Shown here piece after piece: positions 1 to 8,814 of a stretch of DNA of 64,000 bases (position 1 is its first letter; each line of letters opens with the position of its first letter). The notes beneath the pieces are model-generated. The model had not been told where the DNA came from. It saw only the letters and a program-made list of their open reading frames with translations, and made no database searches. The stretch is from Thiodiazotropha sp037384425. Its GTDB lineage: Bacteria; Pseudomonadota; Gammaproteobacteria; Chromatiales; Chromatiaceae. Location: contig JARROA010000004.1 in NCBI GenBank assembly GCA_037384425.1, forward strand, positions 62,001-126,000, written 5' to 3'. A program made the position numbers and the translations under genes.

Positions 1-327
1 CTGAAGCGGATCTCCCGCGACGGCGAGCGTGTCAGCGTGGCGCAGGGGCTGAAACAACGCCGTCTGCACAAGGCCTTCCTGCGCTACCACGACCCGGAGA
101 ACTGGCCTCTGCTGAGGGAGGCTCTCAAGCGTATGGGACGGTCCGATCTCATCGGCAACGGCAAGCGCCATCTGGTGCCGGCCTGGCAACCCGACAAGGG
201 AAAGGCCGTGTCCAACGCGGTCAGGGGAAGTGGCGATGGCCGACCGAGAAAGGCCGCAACAGCCGGAGCCGGGCAGCGCAGACAGAACCGGTCGCAAACC
301 GGCACTAAAAACAGAAGGCGGAAGTAG
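1..327 (+). CDS. ygiQ: YgiQ family radical SAM protein, C-terminal end (5' truncated by window edge)
   Basis: The reading frame is open from base 1 and the 5' part of the gene lies outside the window. The visible 108 residues match the C-terminal DUF3362 region of YgiQ-type radical SAM proteins: a stretch reading HKAFLRYHDPENWPLLREAL followed by KRMGRSDLIGNGKRHLVP. After that comes a basic, low-complexity tail rich in Arg, Lys and Gly, which is usual for this family. The radical SAM CxxxCxxC motif would be upstream and cannot be seen. The physiological role of YgiQ is not firmly established. The GTG at base 37 is an internal codon, not the start. Family assignment is from recall of the DUF3362 signature. 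Confidence 0.8.
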   Translation: MKRISRDGERVSVAQGLKQRRLHKAFLRYHDPENWPLLREALKRMGRSDLIGNGKRHLVPAWQPDKGKAVSNAVRGSGDGRPRKAATAGAGQRRQNRSQTGTKNRRRK

Positions 328-500
328 CCGCTAAAGGCGTATCGAACCGGGATGCACTGCCGCCCGGTTTGGATGGCAGGGCTCCACCAATTCCGTTTGC
401 CTCAGACCACCCCGTCAGGTTTCCCATACCTGAGCAGGCGCCATTCATGCAGACACTGTGTTGTCGGCTCGACGCCCATAAGGCAACCACCCCATTCACT

Positions 501-1667
501 TCAAAGCCTGAATCTGGCCACCGCCGACTGCAGTTCGCTGGAAAGCGAGGAGAGCTGCCGGGCGGTCTCACCGGTGCGACCGGTGGAGTGGCTGTTACTC
601 TCCGCCATCTGCGCGATCCGCTCCACATGCTGGGCGATCTCGTTGGTGGCGTTACGCTGTTCTTCGATGGCGGTGGTGATATCGCTCACCGTCACCACCA
701 CCTGCTGGGTGCTCTCATCGATGGTGGTGATGCGGGTGCCGGCCTCCTGTGCCAGCTTGACGCCGTTCTCCACCTTGTCCACACCGCGCTGCATACTCTC
801 TACGGCCTGCGTGGTGCCGACACTGATCGATTCGATCATGGAGCCGATCTCCTGGCTGGAGCTGGCGGTGCGCTCGGCGAGCTTTCGCACCTCGTCAGCC
901 ACAACCGCAAAGCCGCGTCCCTGTTCGCCCGCCCTCGCCGCCTCGATGGCCGCATTCAGTGCGAGCAGGTTAGTCTGTTCCGCAACCTCGTTGATGACCT
1001 TGACGATGGAACGAATCTGAACCGACTGGCTGCCGAGCTCTTCGATCACATTGGAGGATGCCTGCACGGCCTGGGCGATGTTGGTCACCTCCTGCACCAC
1101 CCTGCCGATCACACCTGTCCCCTCCTGCGAAGCCTCGCCTGTCTCGGTGGTGAGGTCCCGGGCATGCCGGGCATTGTCCGCCACATGGCTGACGCTCGCC
1201 GCCATCTCCTCGATAGCCGCCGCAATGGATGAGGCCGCCTCGCTCTGCCGGCTGGTGCTCTGCGACAACGCCAGGGAGTCTTCGGCCAGCTGGCTGGAGT
1301 AGGTCGATATGGAAGCGGATTGCTGTGCCAGGTCGGTGACTAGATCGACCAGGGACTTGCGGGCGCAATCGTATTCGTAGGCCAGCCAGGCGAAGTCGTC
1401 CCGGCCGGTCAGCTTGAGCTTCAGGGTCAGGTCCCCCTTGGCCAGATGGTTGAGTGCGCGCACGAGGCTTTCGGCCCGGCGCGCGAAATGCCGGCCGATG
1501 AAGCGGGCGAGAAGGACCTCAAGCCCGCCGAAGATCGCGACCGCAGTCAGGACCTGACCGATTCCGCCCGCCGAACTGGCGTACACGGCATAGGCCATGA
1601 TGGACGCGAACAGAATTGAAAGTAATGCGAATACCAGAAAGGCGTTCTTGATGCTGAATCTTTCCAC
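501..1667 (-). CDS. methyl-accepting chemotaxis protein without periplasmic sensor domain
   Basis: Chemoreceptor of 388 residues that would signal through CheW/CheA to the flagellar motor or another output. Two hydrophobic segments (about residues 8-28 and 34-52) are separated by only a few residues, so there is no periplasmic ligand domain. A HAMP-like stretch follows (about 55-105). The signalling hairpin contains the signature NAAIEAARAGEQGRGFAVVA. There is no C-terminal CheR-binding pentapeptide; the protein ends SAVARFRL. The start is GTG, preceded by GGGGGAGG at good spacing. With no outside domain, the stimulus is probably sensed through the membrane or cytoplasm; the ligand is unknown. 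It stands alone, with no che genes nearby. Family is certain, ligand is not. Confidence 0.93.
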   Translation of the reverse strand: MERFSIKNAFLVFALLSILFASIMAYAVYASSAGGIGQVLTAVAIFGGLEVLLARFIGRHFARRAESLVRALNHLAKGDLTLKLKLTGRDDFAWLAYEYDCARKSLVDLVTDLAQQSASISTYSSQLAEDSLALSQSTSRQSEAASSIAAAIEEMAASVSHVADNARHARDLTTETGEASQEGTGVIGRVVQEVTNIAQAVQASSNVIEELGSQSVQIRSIVKVINEVAEQTNLLALNAAIEAARAGEQGRGFAVVADEVRKLAERTASSSQEIGSMIESISVGTTQAVESMQRGVDKVENGVKLAQEAGTRITTIDESTQQVVVTVSDITTAIEEQRNATNEIAQHVERIAQMAESNSHSTGRTGETARQLSSLSSELQSAVARFRL

Positions 1668-2270
1668 TGGGTACCTCCCCCCGCAGGGGTCATGTCGTGA
1701 GTCTCATATCGGTTGATCTATCAAAACCTTTAATAGATGTATAAATAATCATTTTGACCCTCATTAGGCCGGTGACCACGCAGGGCGTGTCAGCAAAGTG
1801 AATCGCACCGACATTGGAGAACCTCGCGTCGCTTGCTTGCTTTGCCGAGCTCAGTGCGCTGACTGTGCTACAGACGCGGCTCATCCCGAGCAGGGGTCTC
1901 TGTCGAACCGCTGTCGATGGCCTCGGCCATCTGCAACACCAGCCGCAATCCGCGAAAACGCCACTCCCACAACCTATGAAAGTGCCGGAGCGCGAAATCG
2001 GATCTGGGGCCGGCACGATTGCGGTAGCGACAGCATCAATCCCCACACTGGAGCGGAGGGATCGGCGGCTCCCGGCCGGTTTCCTCATGAGCGCAAGAAA
2101 AAAACCACACGAATACCACGGTAACGTGACCCGTTTCACAAGACTCTTCACCGTAACTTAAGCTGTATCCGGGATACTCGGTGTCGTTGCCGCACCTCCC
2201 GGACCCTGCAATCCGTGCACGCATACGGGGGGGCAGATCACTTGGCCGGACGCGCAGGAGGGGCCGCACC
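1668..2270. other. intergenic region without a convincing gene
   Basis: About 600 bases separate the divergently placed chemoreceptor and the ferredoxin-like gene. Several short open frames overlap on both strands, but none has a recognisable protein signature, a good ribosome site and consistent codon use together. The promoters of both flanking genes must lie here. The only clear element is the AGGAGGGG ribosome-binding site at 2256-2263, serving the gene that starts at 2271. Confidence 0.5.
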
Positions 2271-2717
2271 ATGGGATGGGAAAATCTCTATATCATCACC
2301 GCCATTCTGGGGTTCGGGGTGATTTTGGCCGGTGCCAGAATCCTCTCGGGCTACAGCAGAGACTCCGTAAAGTTCGATCCCGCTCCCCACCAGCAGCGGG
2401 AGCCCCAGCTCGAAAAATCGGGTGAGGCGGGGCGTGATACGCCCGTGAACAGGACGCCCAAGTATCTTACCGTCAGCTTCTCAGAGAGCAGCGCTCAGTT
2501 CCTCTGGGACCCGGATGCGTCCTGTCTGCTGGATTTCATTCTAACCAAGGGGATCGAAGTGGATTGCCTGTGCCAGGCCGGTGAGTGCGGCGCATGCAAG
2601 ACACGGGTGATCGCAGGCGAAGTCACCTATCTCCAGGAGCCCAAAATCAAGCCGGGAGAAGGCTACTGTCTGCTGTGCATCACGGTACCCAAATCCAATC
2701 TCGTGCTGGCCAGATAG
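2271..2717 (+). CDS. membrane-anchored plant-type [2Fe-2S] ferredoxin-like protein
   Basis: Predicted electron carrier of 148 residues. Residues 5-25 form one hydrophobic anchor, followed by a polar linker (about 28-62) and a ferredoxin fold. The cluster ligands fit the plant-type pattern: C101, C106 and C109 (CX4CX2C) plus the distal C136 in GYCLLCITVP. Extra cysteines at 85, 99 and 133 are unusual. The ATG at 2271 was chosen because AGGAGGGG lies eight bases upstream; an upstream in-frame ATG at 2181 would add a basic, non-conserved leader. The anchor and linker set it apart from soluble ferredoxins and suggest delivery of electrons to a membrane partner. The partner is unknown and no oxidoreductase gene is adjacent. 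The FeS fold is clear; the role is inferred. Confidence 0.82.
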   Translation: MGWENLYIITAILGFGVILAGARILSGYSRDSVKFDPAPHQQREPQLEKSGEAGRDTPVNRTPKYLTVSFSESSAQFLWDPDASCLLDFILTKGIEVDCLCQAGECGACKTRVIAGEVTYLQEPKIKPGEGYCLLCITVPKSNLVLAR

Positions 2718-2890
2718 GTTAGTGCCTAAAATACAGTCACTTTCATTCCTTGCCCGAACTTCTCGAACCTGTTCACGTTCATCTCTGCGCCTGCCAGCTC
2801 CGGGTGAGCGACCAGCCCAAGCCTAAAAGTTATATTTATAGGTCAATATATTATCAGGTAAAAAGCAGTGTAATCCGTCCTCTTGGAGAG

Positions 2891-2918
2891 TTGAAAAGGG
2901 CGCGGATAAGAACCATAT
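2891..2918 (+). promoter_or_regulatory. sigma-32 (heat-shock) type promoter for the small heat-shock gene
   Basis: TTGAAA at 2891-2896 and AACCATAT at 2911-2918 are separated by 14 bases. This resembles the heat-shock consensus (CTTGAAA, 13-15 bases, CCCCATNT), with six of eight matches in the -10 element. It lies about 40 bases upstream of the Hsp20 start, in an AT-rich stretch that differs from the surrounding GC-rich DNA. GGAGGT at 2945-2950 is the ribosome-binding site. Assignment rests on position and consensus only. Confidence 0.55.
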
Positions 2919-2955
2919 TTATAGTAGGAAAGGGTGTTATTCATGGAGGTATACG

Positions 2956-3399
2956 ATGAACATTACACGTTACGATCCGTGGCGCACGATGGACGATTGG
3001 CGCCAAGAAATGGACCGCGTGTTTCACCCGCTCCTGCAACGAGATGACGATACCTCTCGCGTCGTAGGAGGCGACTGGGTACCCGCGGTTGATATCAAGG
3101 ACGAAGCCAACAGGTATGTCATTCGGGCCGATATCCCGGGCGTGAAACCGGAGGATATCGAGGTCACCATGGAGAACGGCGTGCTGACGATCCGTGGCGA
3201 GCGCAGGTTTGAAGAGACCGAAGAGAAAGAGAACTTCAAACGCATCGAACGCAGTCATGGCATCTTCTATCGTCGCTTCACACTGCCGGAGAACACCGAT
3301 GCCGAAGCCATTCAGGCTACAGGCAAGGACGGCGTCCTTGAAGTGACCATTCCGAAGACGGCTGAAAAACACAGCAAGCGTATCGAGGTCACGCACTGA
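2956..3399 (+). CDS. small heat-shock protein, Hsp20/alpha-crystallin family
   Basis: ATP-independent holdase chaperone of 147 residues that binds unfolding proteins in the cytoplasm. The N-terminal arm (MNITRYDPWRTMDDWRQEMD) is typical of bacterial class A small heat-shock proteins. The alpha-crystallin domain covers about residues 40-140 and includes VRADIPGVKPEDIEV-like and ENGVLTIRGER motifs and the late GVLEVTIPK strand; the C-terminal IEV is close to the usual IxI/V oligomerisation motif. The gene is monocistronic: it has a sigma-32-like promoter, a strong ribosome-binding site six bases before the ATG, and a clear terminator about 35 bases after the stop. Length is normal for the family. 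Confidence 0.95.
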   Translation: MNITRYDPWRTMDDWRQEMDRVFHPLLQRDDDTSRVVGGDWVPAVDIKDEANRYVIRADIPGVKPEDIEVTMENGVLTIRGERRFEETEEKENFKRIERSHGIFYRRFTLPENTDAEAIQATGKDGVLEVTIPKTAEKHSKRIEVTH

Positions 3400-3432
3400 T
3401 CGCTGACAGCGTCGATTGGAATGCCCATTGAG

Positions 3433-3459
3433 AGCCCTCTCCCCACGAGAGGGCTTTTT
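3433..3459 (+). terminator. rho-independent terminator after hsp20
   Basis: AGCCCTCTC pairs with GAGAGGGCT across a five-base loop and is followed directly by TTTTT. It lies 34 bases after the hsp20 stop codon and closes that single-gene unit. Confidence 0.85.
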
Positions 3460-3619
3460 CGTTCACGTGCCGTGCAGGGGAACATCCCTCCATCCATCAG
3501 GGTCAAGCTTGAAAACCCGGAGCAAACCGGTTGACATAGAAAAAGGCGGACTGCGGTACCGATCGGGCAACTGACTGCAGCCCCCTCACCCCTAGACAAC
3601 AGCAGAAAGGTCCACCGGC

Positions 3620-4711
3620 ATGAACGATGGCGTGAAAACTTTTTTCAAAGAAACCCTTAACCTGGATCTGAGCGGCAAGCCGATCGAGATGTGGCTGTTC
3701 GCCGTCGCGGTGGTGGTGGTCAGTTTTCTGATTCTGAAACTGATCGTCGGGCTGGCCGGTCGGCGCCTGGAGCGGGTGGCGAAAAGCACCAGCACACCGA
3801 TCGACGACGCTATCGTCGAGATCATCAAGAAGACCCAGTGGTGGCTGCTGGCGATCCTCTCCCTCTACACCGGTTCCCTGTTCACCGACCTGCCCGATCG
3901 CATCGACCTGATGCTCAACAAGGCACTGGTCATCGCCCTGTTGGTGCAAATCGGCATCTGGGCCGGCACGGCGCTCCGATTCACCATCGAGATCTATCGC
4001 CGGAAACAGATGAAGAAAGACCCGGCAGGGGTCACCGCGATCAACGTCATCGGCATGTTCGGCAAAGGCCTGCTGTGGCTGGCCTTAGTGCTGCTGGCCC
4101 TCGATAACCTGGGTTACAACGTGACCGCCCTGATTGCCGGTCTCGGTGTTGGCGGCGTAGCCGTGGCGCTGGCGGTTCAGAACATCCTGGGTGATCTCTT
4201 CGCCTCGCTCTCTATCCTCATCGACAAGCCCTTCGTGGTTGGTGACTTTCTGATTGTCGACGACTATCTGGGCAGTGTGGAACACGTCGGGATGAAGACC
4301 ACCCGGGTGCGTAGCCTCTCCGGCGAGCAGTTGGTGTTTTCCAATTCCGACCTGTTGAAGAGCCGGCTGCGCAACTACGGCCGCATGTATGAACGGCGTG
4401 TCGCCTTCAACATCGGGGTCACCTATGACACCAACCGCGAACAGCTGAAGAAGATCCCCGCTATTATGCGCGCGGCCATCGAGGGGCAGGACAAGACCCG
4501 CTTCGACCGCTCCCACTTCTTCAAGTACGGCGATTACGCCCTGATCTTCGAGACCGTCTACTATGTGCTCGGTCCCGACTACAACCTCTACATGGACATT
4601 CAGCAGGCGATCAATTTGGAGATCAATGAGGCCTTCGAACGGAATGGCATAGCGTTCGCCTTTCCCACCCAGACCCTGCTGTTGCAGCAAGCGACATCAC
4701 CCGTCGCCTGA
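3620..4711 (+). CDS. MscS family mechanosensitive ion channel
   Basis: Inner-membrane channel of 363 residues, expected to open under membrane tension and release solutes on hypo-osmotic shock. Hydrophobic helices lie at about residues 23-46, 68-95 and 105-130, followed by the Gly/Ala-rich pore helix (about 160-200) containing GLGVGGVAVALAVQNILGDL, the hallmark of MscS. The soluble beta domain begins with DKPFVVGDFLIVDDYLGSVE and is followed by the alpha/beta vestibule. It is somewhat longer than the classic 286-residue MscS because of one or two extra N-terminal helices, as in YnaI/YbdG-like members. It stands alone; a long hairpin separates it from the convergent chemoreceptor. Confidence 0.93.
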   Translation: MNDGVKTFFKETLNLDLSGKPIEMWLFAVAVVVVSFLILKLIVGLAGRRLERVAKSTSTPIDDAIVEIIKKTQWWLLAILSLYTGSLFTDLPDRIDLMLNKALVIALLVQIGIWAGTALRFTIEIYRRKQMKKDPAGVTAINVIGMFGKGLLWLALVLLALDNLGYNVTALIAGLGVGGVAVALAVQNILGDLFASLSILIDKPFVVGDFLIVDDYLGSVEHVGMKTTRVRSLSGEQLVFSNSDLLKSRLRNYGRMYERRVAFNIGVTYDTNREQLKKIPAIMRAAIEGQDKTRFDRSHFFKYGDYALIFETVYYVLGPDYNLYMDIQQAINLEINEAFERNGIAFAFPTQTLLLQQATSPVA

Positions 4712-4725
4712 GTCAGGACTGGTAA

Positions 4726-4755
4726 GGCTGCATCCGCGGTGTTGCGGATGCAGCC
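4726..4755. terminator. perfect 12-bp hairpin between convergent genes
   Basis: GGCTGCATCCGC and its exact reverse complement flank a six-base loop, midway between the end of the MscS gene and the end of the convergent chemoreceptor gene. No T-run follows on either strand, so it could be a bidirectional terminator of reduced strength or a transcript-end stabiliser. Confidence 0.6.
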
Positions 4756-4766
4756 CTGGAGCGGGA

Positions 4767-6422
4767 TCAGACCTTGAAGCGATCGACCAGACCCTTGAGC
4801 TGCTCCGCCAGCTTGGCCAGATCGTCGCTGGCTGCGGCGGTCTGTTGCGCACCGGCGGCCGACTGCTCGGCCACCGAGTTGATGCTGACGATGCTGCGAT
4901 TGATCTCTTCGGTGACTGCACTCTGCTCTTCGGCCGCGCTGGCGATCTGGGTGTTCATGCCACTGATCCGTTCCACCGCCGTGTTGATGGTCTGCAGCGC
5001 TTTGCCGGCGGCAGCGGCATGCTCCACGCCGACGCTGGTCTTCTCCTTGCCCCTCTCCATCACCTGCACGGCTTTGCCGGCGCCGGTCTGGAGTTTGGAG
5101 ATCATCTGTTCGATCTCCTTGGTGGAGTCCTGGGTGCGACCGGCCAGGGTGCGCACCTCATCGGCGACCACCGCGAAACCCCTGCCCTGCTCGCCGGCCC
5201 TGGCCGCCTCGATGGCCGCATTCAGCGCCAGCAGATTGGTCTGTTCGGCAATCCCCTTGATGACATCCAGCACCGAGCCGATGTGGTCGCTCTCCTGTTC
5301 GAGGTCGTGGATGACCTGCGAGGCCTGATCCACTTCCACCGCCAGGGCGCCGATGGCGTCGATGATGGTGTCGACCACTTTCTTGCCCTCGGCAAAGGAG
5401 TCGTCCGCCTCCTTCGCCGCTGCGGCCGCTTCCACGGCATTGCGCGCGACCTCGTGAACGGTGGCGTTCATCTCGTTCACCGCGGTGGCCACCTGGCTGG
5501 TCTCCACCTGTTGCTGGCTGATGCCCGAGTTGGTCTGGGCGGTGACTACCGAAGTCTCCTCGGCTGCGGCCGCCAGGCGCGTGATGGCGTCCTTGATCTC
5601 ATTGACCGTTTCCCTGAAGTTCCTGGCCATGTTGTTGAACGCCTTGGCGATGTGGCCGATCTCATCCTTGCCCCGGTAATCCACTTCGACATTGAGATCA
5701 CCATCGGCAAGCCGGCTGGCGGCGATTTCGACGCTCTTCACACCCCGGGTGATGCCGGTGATGGTGATGTACGCCAGCAGGATACTAAGCGCCGCGCCGA
5801 TCGCCAGCGCCGCGATGACCAGCACGAACATCCGGTGGTAGCTGGCGTCGGTCTCCTGGTAGAGGGCCTCCGCCTCTTCGGTCTGGATCTCCGCCAGTCG
5901 GTCGGAGAGCTCAACAGCGCGCTTCATCGTCGGATTGACGATCTTCAGCAGGCGCTCGTTCGCCTCCGTGTATTTACCCGATTTCAGCAACTCGGCCGCC
6001 GGCAGTATGCCTTCGTTGATCAGTTTGTCCTTGGCCGCGGCCAATTCGTTCGCCAGCTTGAGTTCCTCTCCGGACAACCCGATAGCCGAGAACTCATCCC
6101 AGTGCTCGCGGATCACCTCGATGTCATGATCGAGGACATCGAGATGGGCGCCCAGCGGATGGTCGTGCATCTTAGCGAATACCGAGGCGGGGTCGTGCTG
6201 AAGCCCGAGCAGCACCTGGGTGCGGATGTCGCCGAGGTGATCGACCACCACCCCAAGGGTGTGCACGTGCATCATCTCGACGTGATAGATTTCGTCTATA
6301 CCTTCATCGGCATGACGCATGCCGCTCAGGCCGAGTAGGCCGATGAGCAACGCCACGGCGACCAGGATGCTGACCAGGATAACCAGACGGAGTTTGATGG
6401 GAAGATTGTTCAGTGATGACAT
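4767..6422 (-). CDS. methyl-accepting chemotaxis protein with four-helix-bundle sensor and HAMP
   Basis: Chemoreceptor of about 551 residues. Order: cytoplasmic N-terminus, first membrane helix (about 13-35), a periplasmic all-helical region of about 155 residues consistent with a 4HB_MCP ligand domain, second membrane helix (about 198-222), HAMP, then the signalling hairpin with NAAIEAARAGEQGRGFAVVA. The periplasmic part is rich in His and Asp near its start (YHVEMMHVHTLGVVVDHLGD), which could bind a metal or an anion; that is inference. I chose the ATG at 6422, with GAGGTGAAGG just upstream; an in-frame GTG at 6431 adds three residues. There is no C-terminal CheR-binding pentapeptide. It stands alone, upstream of a gene-poor region. 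Confidence 0.93.
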   Translation of the reverse strand: MSSLNNLPIKLRLVILVSILVAVALLIGLLGLSGMRHADEGIDEIYHVEMMHVHTLGVVVDHLGDIRTQVLLGLQHDPASVFAKMHDHPLGAHLDVLDHDIEVIREHWDEFSAIGLSGEELKLANELAAAKDKLINEGILPAAELLKSGKYTEANERLLKIVNPTMKRAVELSDRLAEIQTEEAEALYQETDASYHRMFVLVIAALAIGAALSILLAYITITGITRGVKSVEIAASRLADGDLNVEVDYRGKDEIGHIAKAFNNMARNFRETVNEIKDAITRLAAAAEETSVVTAQTNSGISQQQVETSQVATAVNEMNATVHEVARNAVEAAAAAKEADDSFAEGKKVVDTIIDAIGALAVEVDQASQVIHDLEQESDHIGSVLDVIKGIAEQTNLLALNAAIEAARAGEQGRGFAVVADEVRTLAGRTQDSTKEIEQMISKLQTGAGKAVQVMERGKEKTSVGVEHAAAAGKALQTINTAVERISGMNTQIASAAEEQSAVTEEINRSIVSINSVAEQSAAGAQQTAAASDDLAKLAEQLKGLVDRFKV

Positions 6423-7233
6423 TGCCTTCACCTCACTATAAAGATCAGAGCTAGAGCATTTAGCCAGTCCTTAGCAAGACATCGAGGCTCAGTCACCAGG
6501 GATATCCATCTAGGTAGAAACCTCCATTACCCGATATATCGCCTGCTTCCGAATTAACTTTATGCTTAATCGCAGGGTATAGCGTCCTTTCGTGCACCTG
6601 TGCCTGGCCGAATTCGTTTGTAAAAGTTCGCCGTCTTGCCGGCATTCCTCCAAGGAAAGCGAAACCGGCGAAAACAGACCAATTGCACGACCCGCCAACA
6701 TGCGCATTGCCCTCAGCCGAAACTCCGAGGTATTGGGGAAATTGAACGGTTTCGTCGCAATTATGGCGCTTTCGATGCGCCGCCTTTTGTCATTGGAAGT
6801 ATAAATCAAACACCGATCGAGTTTATTGATACAGGCTAAACGACAGTGGCATTGATGAGTGAAAATCCCACCAGACAAGGGATGTCGCAGCGGCATCATC
6901 GCTTGTACAAGCGCTTGGACCGAATATGTGACCATCTCCGATCGGGCAGGCAGGCGGATTGTGCGCTTTCAAAGCAACAGGAGTCCTATCAACTCGCTTT
7001 CCGGGATCAAGACCAGTGACATTTCTCACGATATTAGGGTCTGCATCGGACAGCGCCATTTCGATCCGGAATCGTCTAAACAACTCAGCAGGGACTTGGC
7101 GGATCAGATCGGCAAGGATCCCAGACCTCGACGGGTGGACAGGGCTTCGCCTCGTATCAAGCCTGCAAGGCAAGCGGATTCAACGCGCAGCACATTGACA
7201 GCTCACGAAAACGCAGCGGGCGAGGAGATTGGC
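6423..7233. other. intergenic region without a convincing gene
   Basis: About 800 bases upstream of the chemoreceptor. Open frames exist on both strands but have no recognisable motifs and poor ribosome sites. The stretch 6530-6830 is richer in A+T than its flanks and probably holds the chemoreceptor promoter. I looked for a GEMM-type cyclic-di-GMP riboswitch and found no matching core. Nothing else can be supported. Confidence 0.45.
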
Positions 7234-7839
7234 TCAGAAACGGAAAATCAGACCCAGATTGGTCTCGAACTGGGGAAACAGATCGCTGCTCAATTCAAGC
7301 TGACAGCCCCCGTCGCAGAAGAGCGAGCCGCTGGTATCCATCAATGTGCCGTAGCCGCGCATTTCGAGACGGATACCGAGCCGGTCGGTGGGATACCACT
7401 TGAGGCCACCCCCCAGACTCAGCGATAGCCGGGTCTCATCCGTGAATCCACTGCGGCCTGGGCTCATGTGGGTCATGCCGATACCACCGCTGAAAAAAGG
7501 GATGAAACGTTCGTAATTCACATCCACCGTGCCACCCAGATGCAGATAGTGGATATCGAGATCGAAGGCATCCGCAGGGTCGGTCCTGTCGCTCAGCCGG
7601 GTCTCCTGATGCGAGTAGAGCAGCTCATAGCGAGAGTTGGAGGATGCCGGTTTGCTGATCGCGAACCCCCAATCCCGGTGATCCTCCAGGTCCAGTGAGC
7701 GACCGCTGATCTCTTCATCGAAACTGCCGCCAAGGCGATAGCCGACAAAGGGCATGAACTCCAGTCCTCCGGCGGCCATGACAGACGACGGGGGGAGTGC
7801 GCTCAGCAGGCAGATTGTCAGTGCCAAGACCCTGATCAT
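7234..7839 (-). CDS. outer-membrane beta-barrel protein, OmpW/OmpA-barrel-like, unknown function
   Basis: Protein of 201 residues with a signal peptide ending near VMAAGG (about residue 22). The mature part has alternating hydrophobic strands (FMPFVGYRLGG, YELLYSHQETRL, HYLHLGGTVDV, FIPFFSGGIGMTHM, RLSLSLGGGLKWYP, LGIRLEMRGYG) and ends in Phe (NLGLIFRF), the classic C-terminal signature of BAM-assembled barrels. About eight strands would fit. A Cys pair (CDGGC) near residue 177 may form a disulfide in a loop. Proteins of this type are often annotated only as outer membrane beta-barrel protein. No neighbour points to a substrate. Confidence 0.78.
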   Translation of the reverse strand: MIRVLALTICLLSALPPSSVMAAGGLEFMPFVGYRLGGSFDEEISGRSLDLEDHRDWGFAISKPASSNSRYELLYSHQETRLSDRTDPADAFDLDIHYLHLGGTVDVNYERFIPFFSGGIGMTHMSPGRSGFTDETRLSLSLGGGLKWYPTDRLGIRLEMRGYGTLMDTSGSLFCDGGCQLELSSDLFPQFETNLGLIFRF

Positions 7840-7910
7840 AAAAGGGAATTCCGAGGTAATTACATACTGAAATTATCGGACAGGAGTGGCCGGAGCTTCC
7901 CGGAATCAGG

Positions 7911-8762
7911 TCACATCTTGGCCTGCTTCAGTTTCAGTGCCTGATCGTAGAGTTGATTCTTTTTCGCCCCGGTGAGTTCAGACAGCAGGGAGACGACCCG
8001 CTTGAGCGGCATCTCCTGTAGCAGCAACGGCAGCAATTCATCAACAGAGACCGTCAGGGATCGGGAGTCACGCTTCGGCACGGCTCCCGCCAGCAGCACC
8101 ACAAACTCGCCTTTGCGCTGATTTTCGTCCCCCGATACCCGCTCGATCAACTGGGCCAGGTCACCACGCAGAAAGGTCTCGTGCAGCTTGGTCAACTCGC
8201 GGGCGACAACCGCTTCGCGCTCGCTGCCAAAGCTGGCCGCCATATCCTCCAGGGAGGAGAGGATGCGGTGACCCGATTCATAGAAGACCAGCGTGGCCGG
8301 CTGCTGCGCCAGATCGTCGAACCAGCGCCGGCGCTGAGACCGACCCCGGGGCGGAAAGCCGGCGAACAGAAATCGATCGGTGGGCAACCCCGCGGCCGAA
8401 AGGGCGCAGGTCAGGGCACTGGGACCCGGCACCGGCACCACGTCGAAACCGGCTGCGGCAACCTCCCTCACCAGCGGAAAACCGGGATCGCTGATCAAAG
8501 GTGTCCCCGCATCCGAAACCAGCGCCAGTGATTTTCCCTCATGCAGCAGCGCGAGCAGCTTCTCCAGCTGGGCCCGCTCATTGTGTTCATGCAACGACTG
8601 CATGGGTGTGTCTATGCCGTAGTGACGCAGCAGGGGACGGGTATGCCGCGTATCCTCCGCGGCGATGAGATCGACCTTTCTCAGCGTGTCAACCGCTCTT
8701 GTGGAGAAATCATCAAGATTGCCGATCGGTGTGGCAACAACGTACAGTACACCCTTTGTCAC
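7911..8762 (-). CDS. rsmI: 16S rRNA 2'-O-ribose C1402 methyltransferase RsmI
   Basis: SAM-dependent tetrapyrrole-methylase-fold enzyme that methylates the ribose of C1402 in 16S rRNA, next to the P site. Signatures: YVVATPIGNLDDFSTRAVD at the start, AEDTRHTRPLL, LVSDAGTPLISDPGFPLV and VPVPGPSALTCALSAAGL. The GTG start at 8762 gives 283 residues, close to the E. coli enzyme, with AGGAA six bases upstream. The open frame continues far upstream, but that extension lies over the divergent lpoA gene and is non-coding. It is divergent from lpoA with only about 50 bases between the starts, the same arrangement as in enterobacteria. Confidence 0.95.
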   Translation of the reverse strand: MTKGVLYVVATPIGNLDDFSTRAVDTLRKVDLIAAEDTRHTRPLLRHYGIDTPMQSLHEHNERAQLEKLLALLHEGKSLALVSDAGTPLISDPGFPLVREVAAAGFDVVPVPGPSALTCALSAAGLPTDRFLFAGFPPRGRSQRRRWFDDLAQQPATLVFYESGHRILSSLEDMAASFGSEREAVVARELTKLHETFLRGDLAQLIERVSGDENQRKGEFVVLLAGAVPKRDSRSLTVSVDELLPLLLQEMPLKRVVSLLSELTGAKKNQLYDQALKLKQAKM

Positions 8763-8814
8763 TCTGATTCCTGATGTAGAATTGGCAGGCCGAACATCCT
8801 GCCACAGAAGCCTG

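Noticed and set aside
1690..2151. Overlapping frames in the 1.7-2.2 kb gap
   Set aside because: Several frames on both strands, none with motif, start signal and coding pattern together.
6423..7233. Cyclic-di-GMP (GEMM) riboswitch before the chemoreceptor
   Set aside because: No GEMM core was found on either strand by eye; a covariance-model search would decide.
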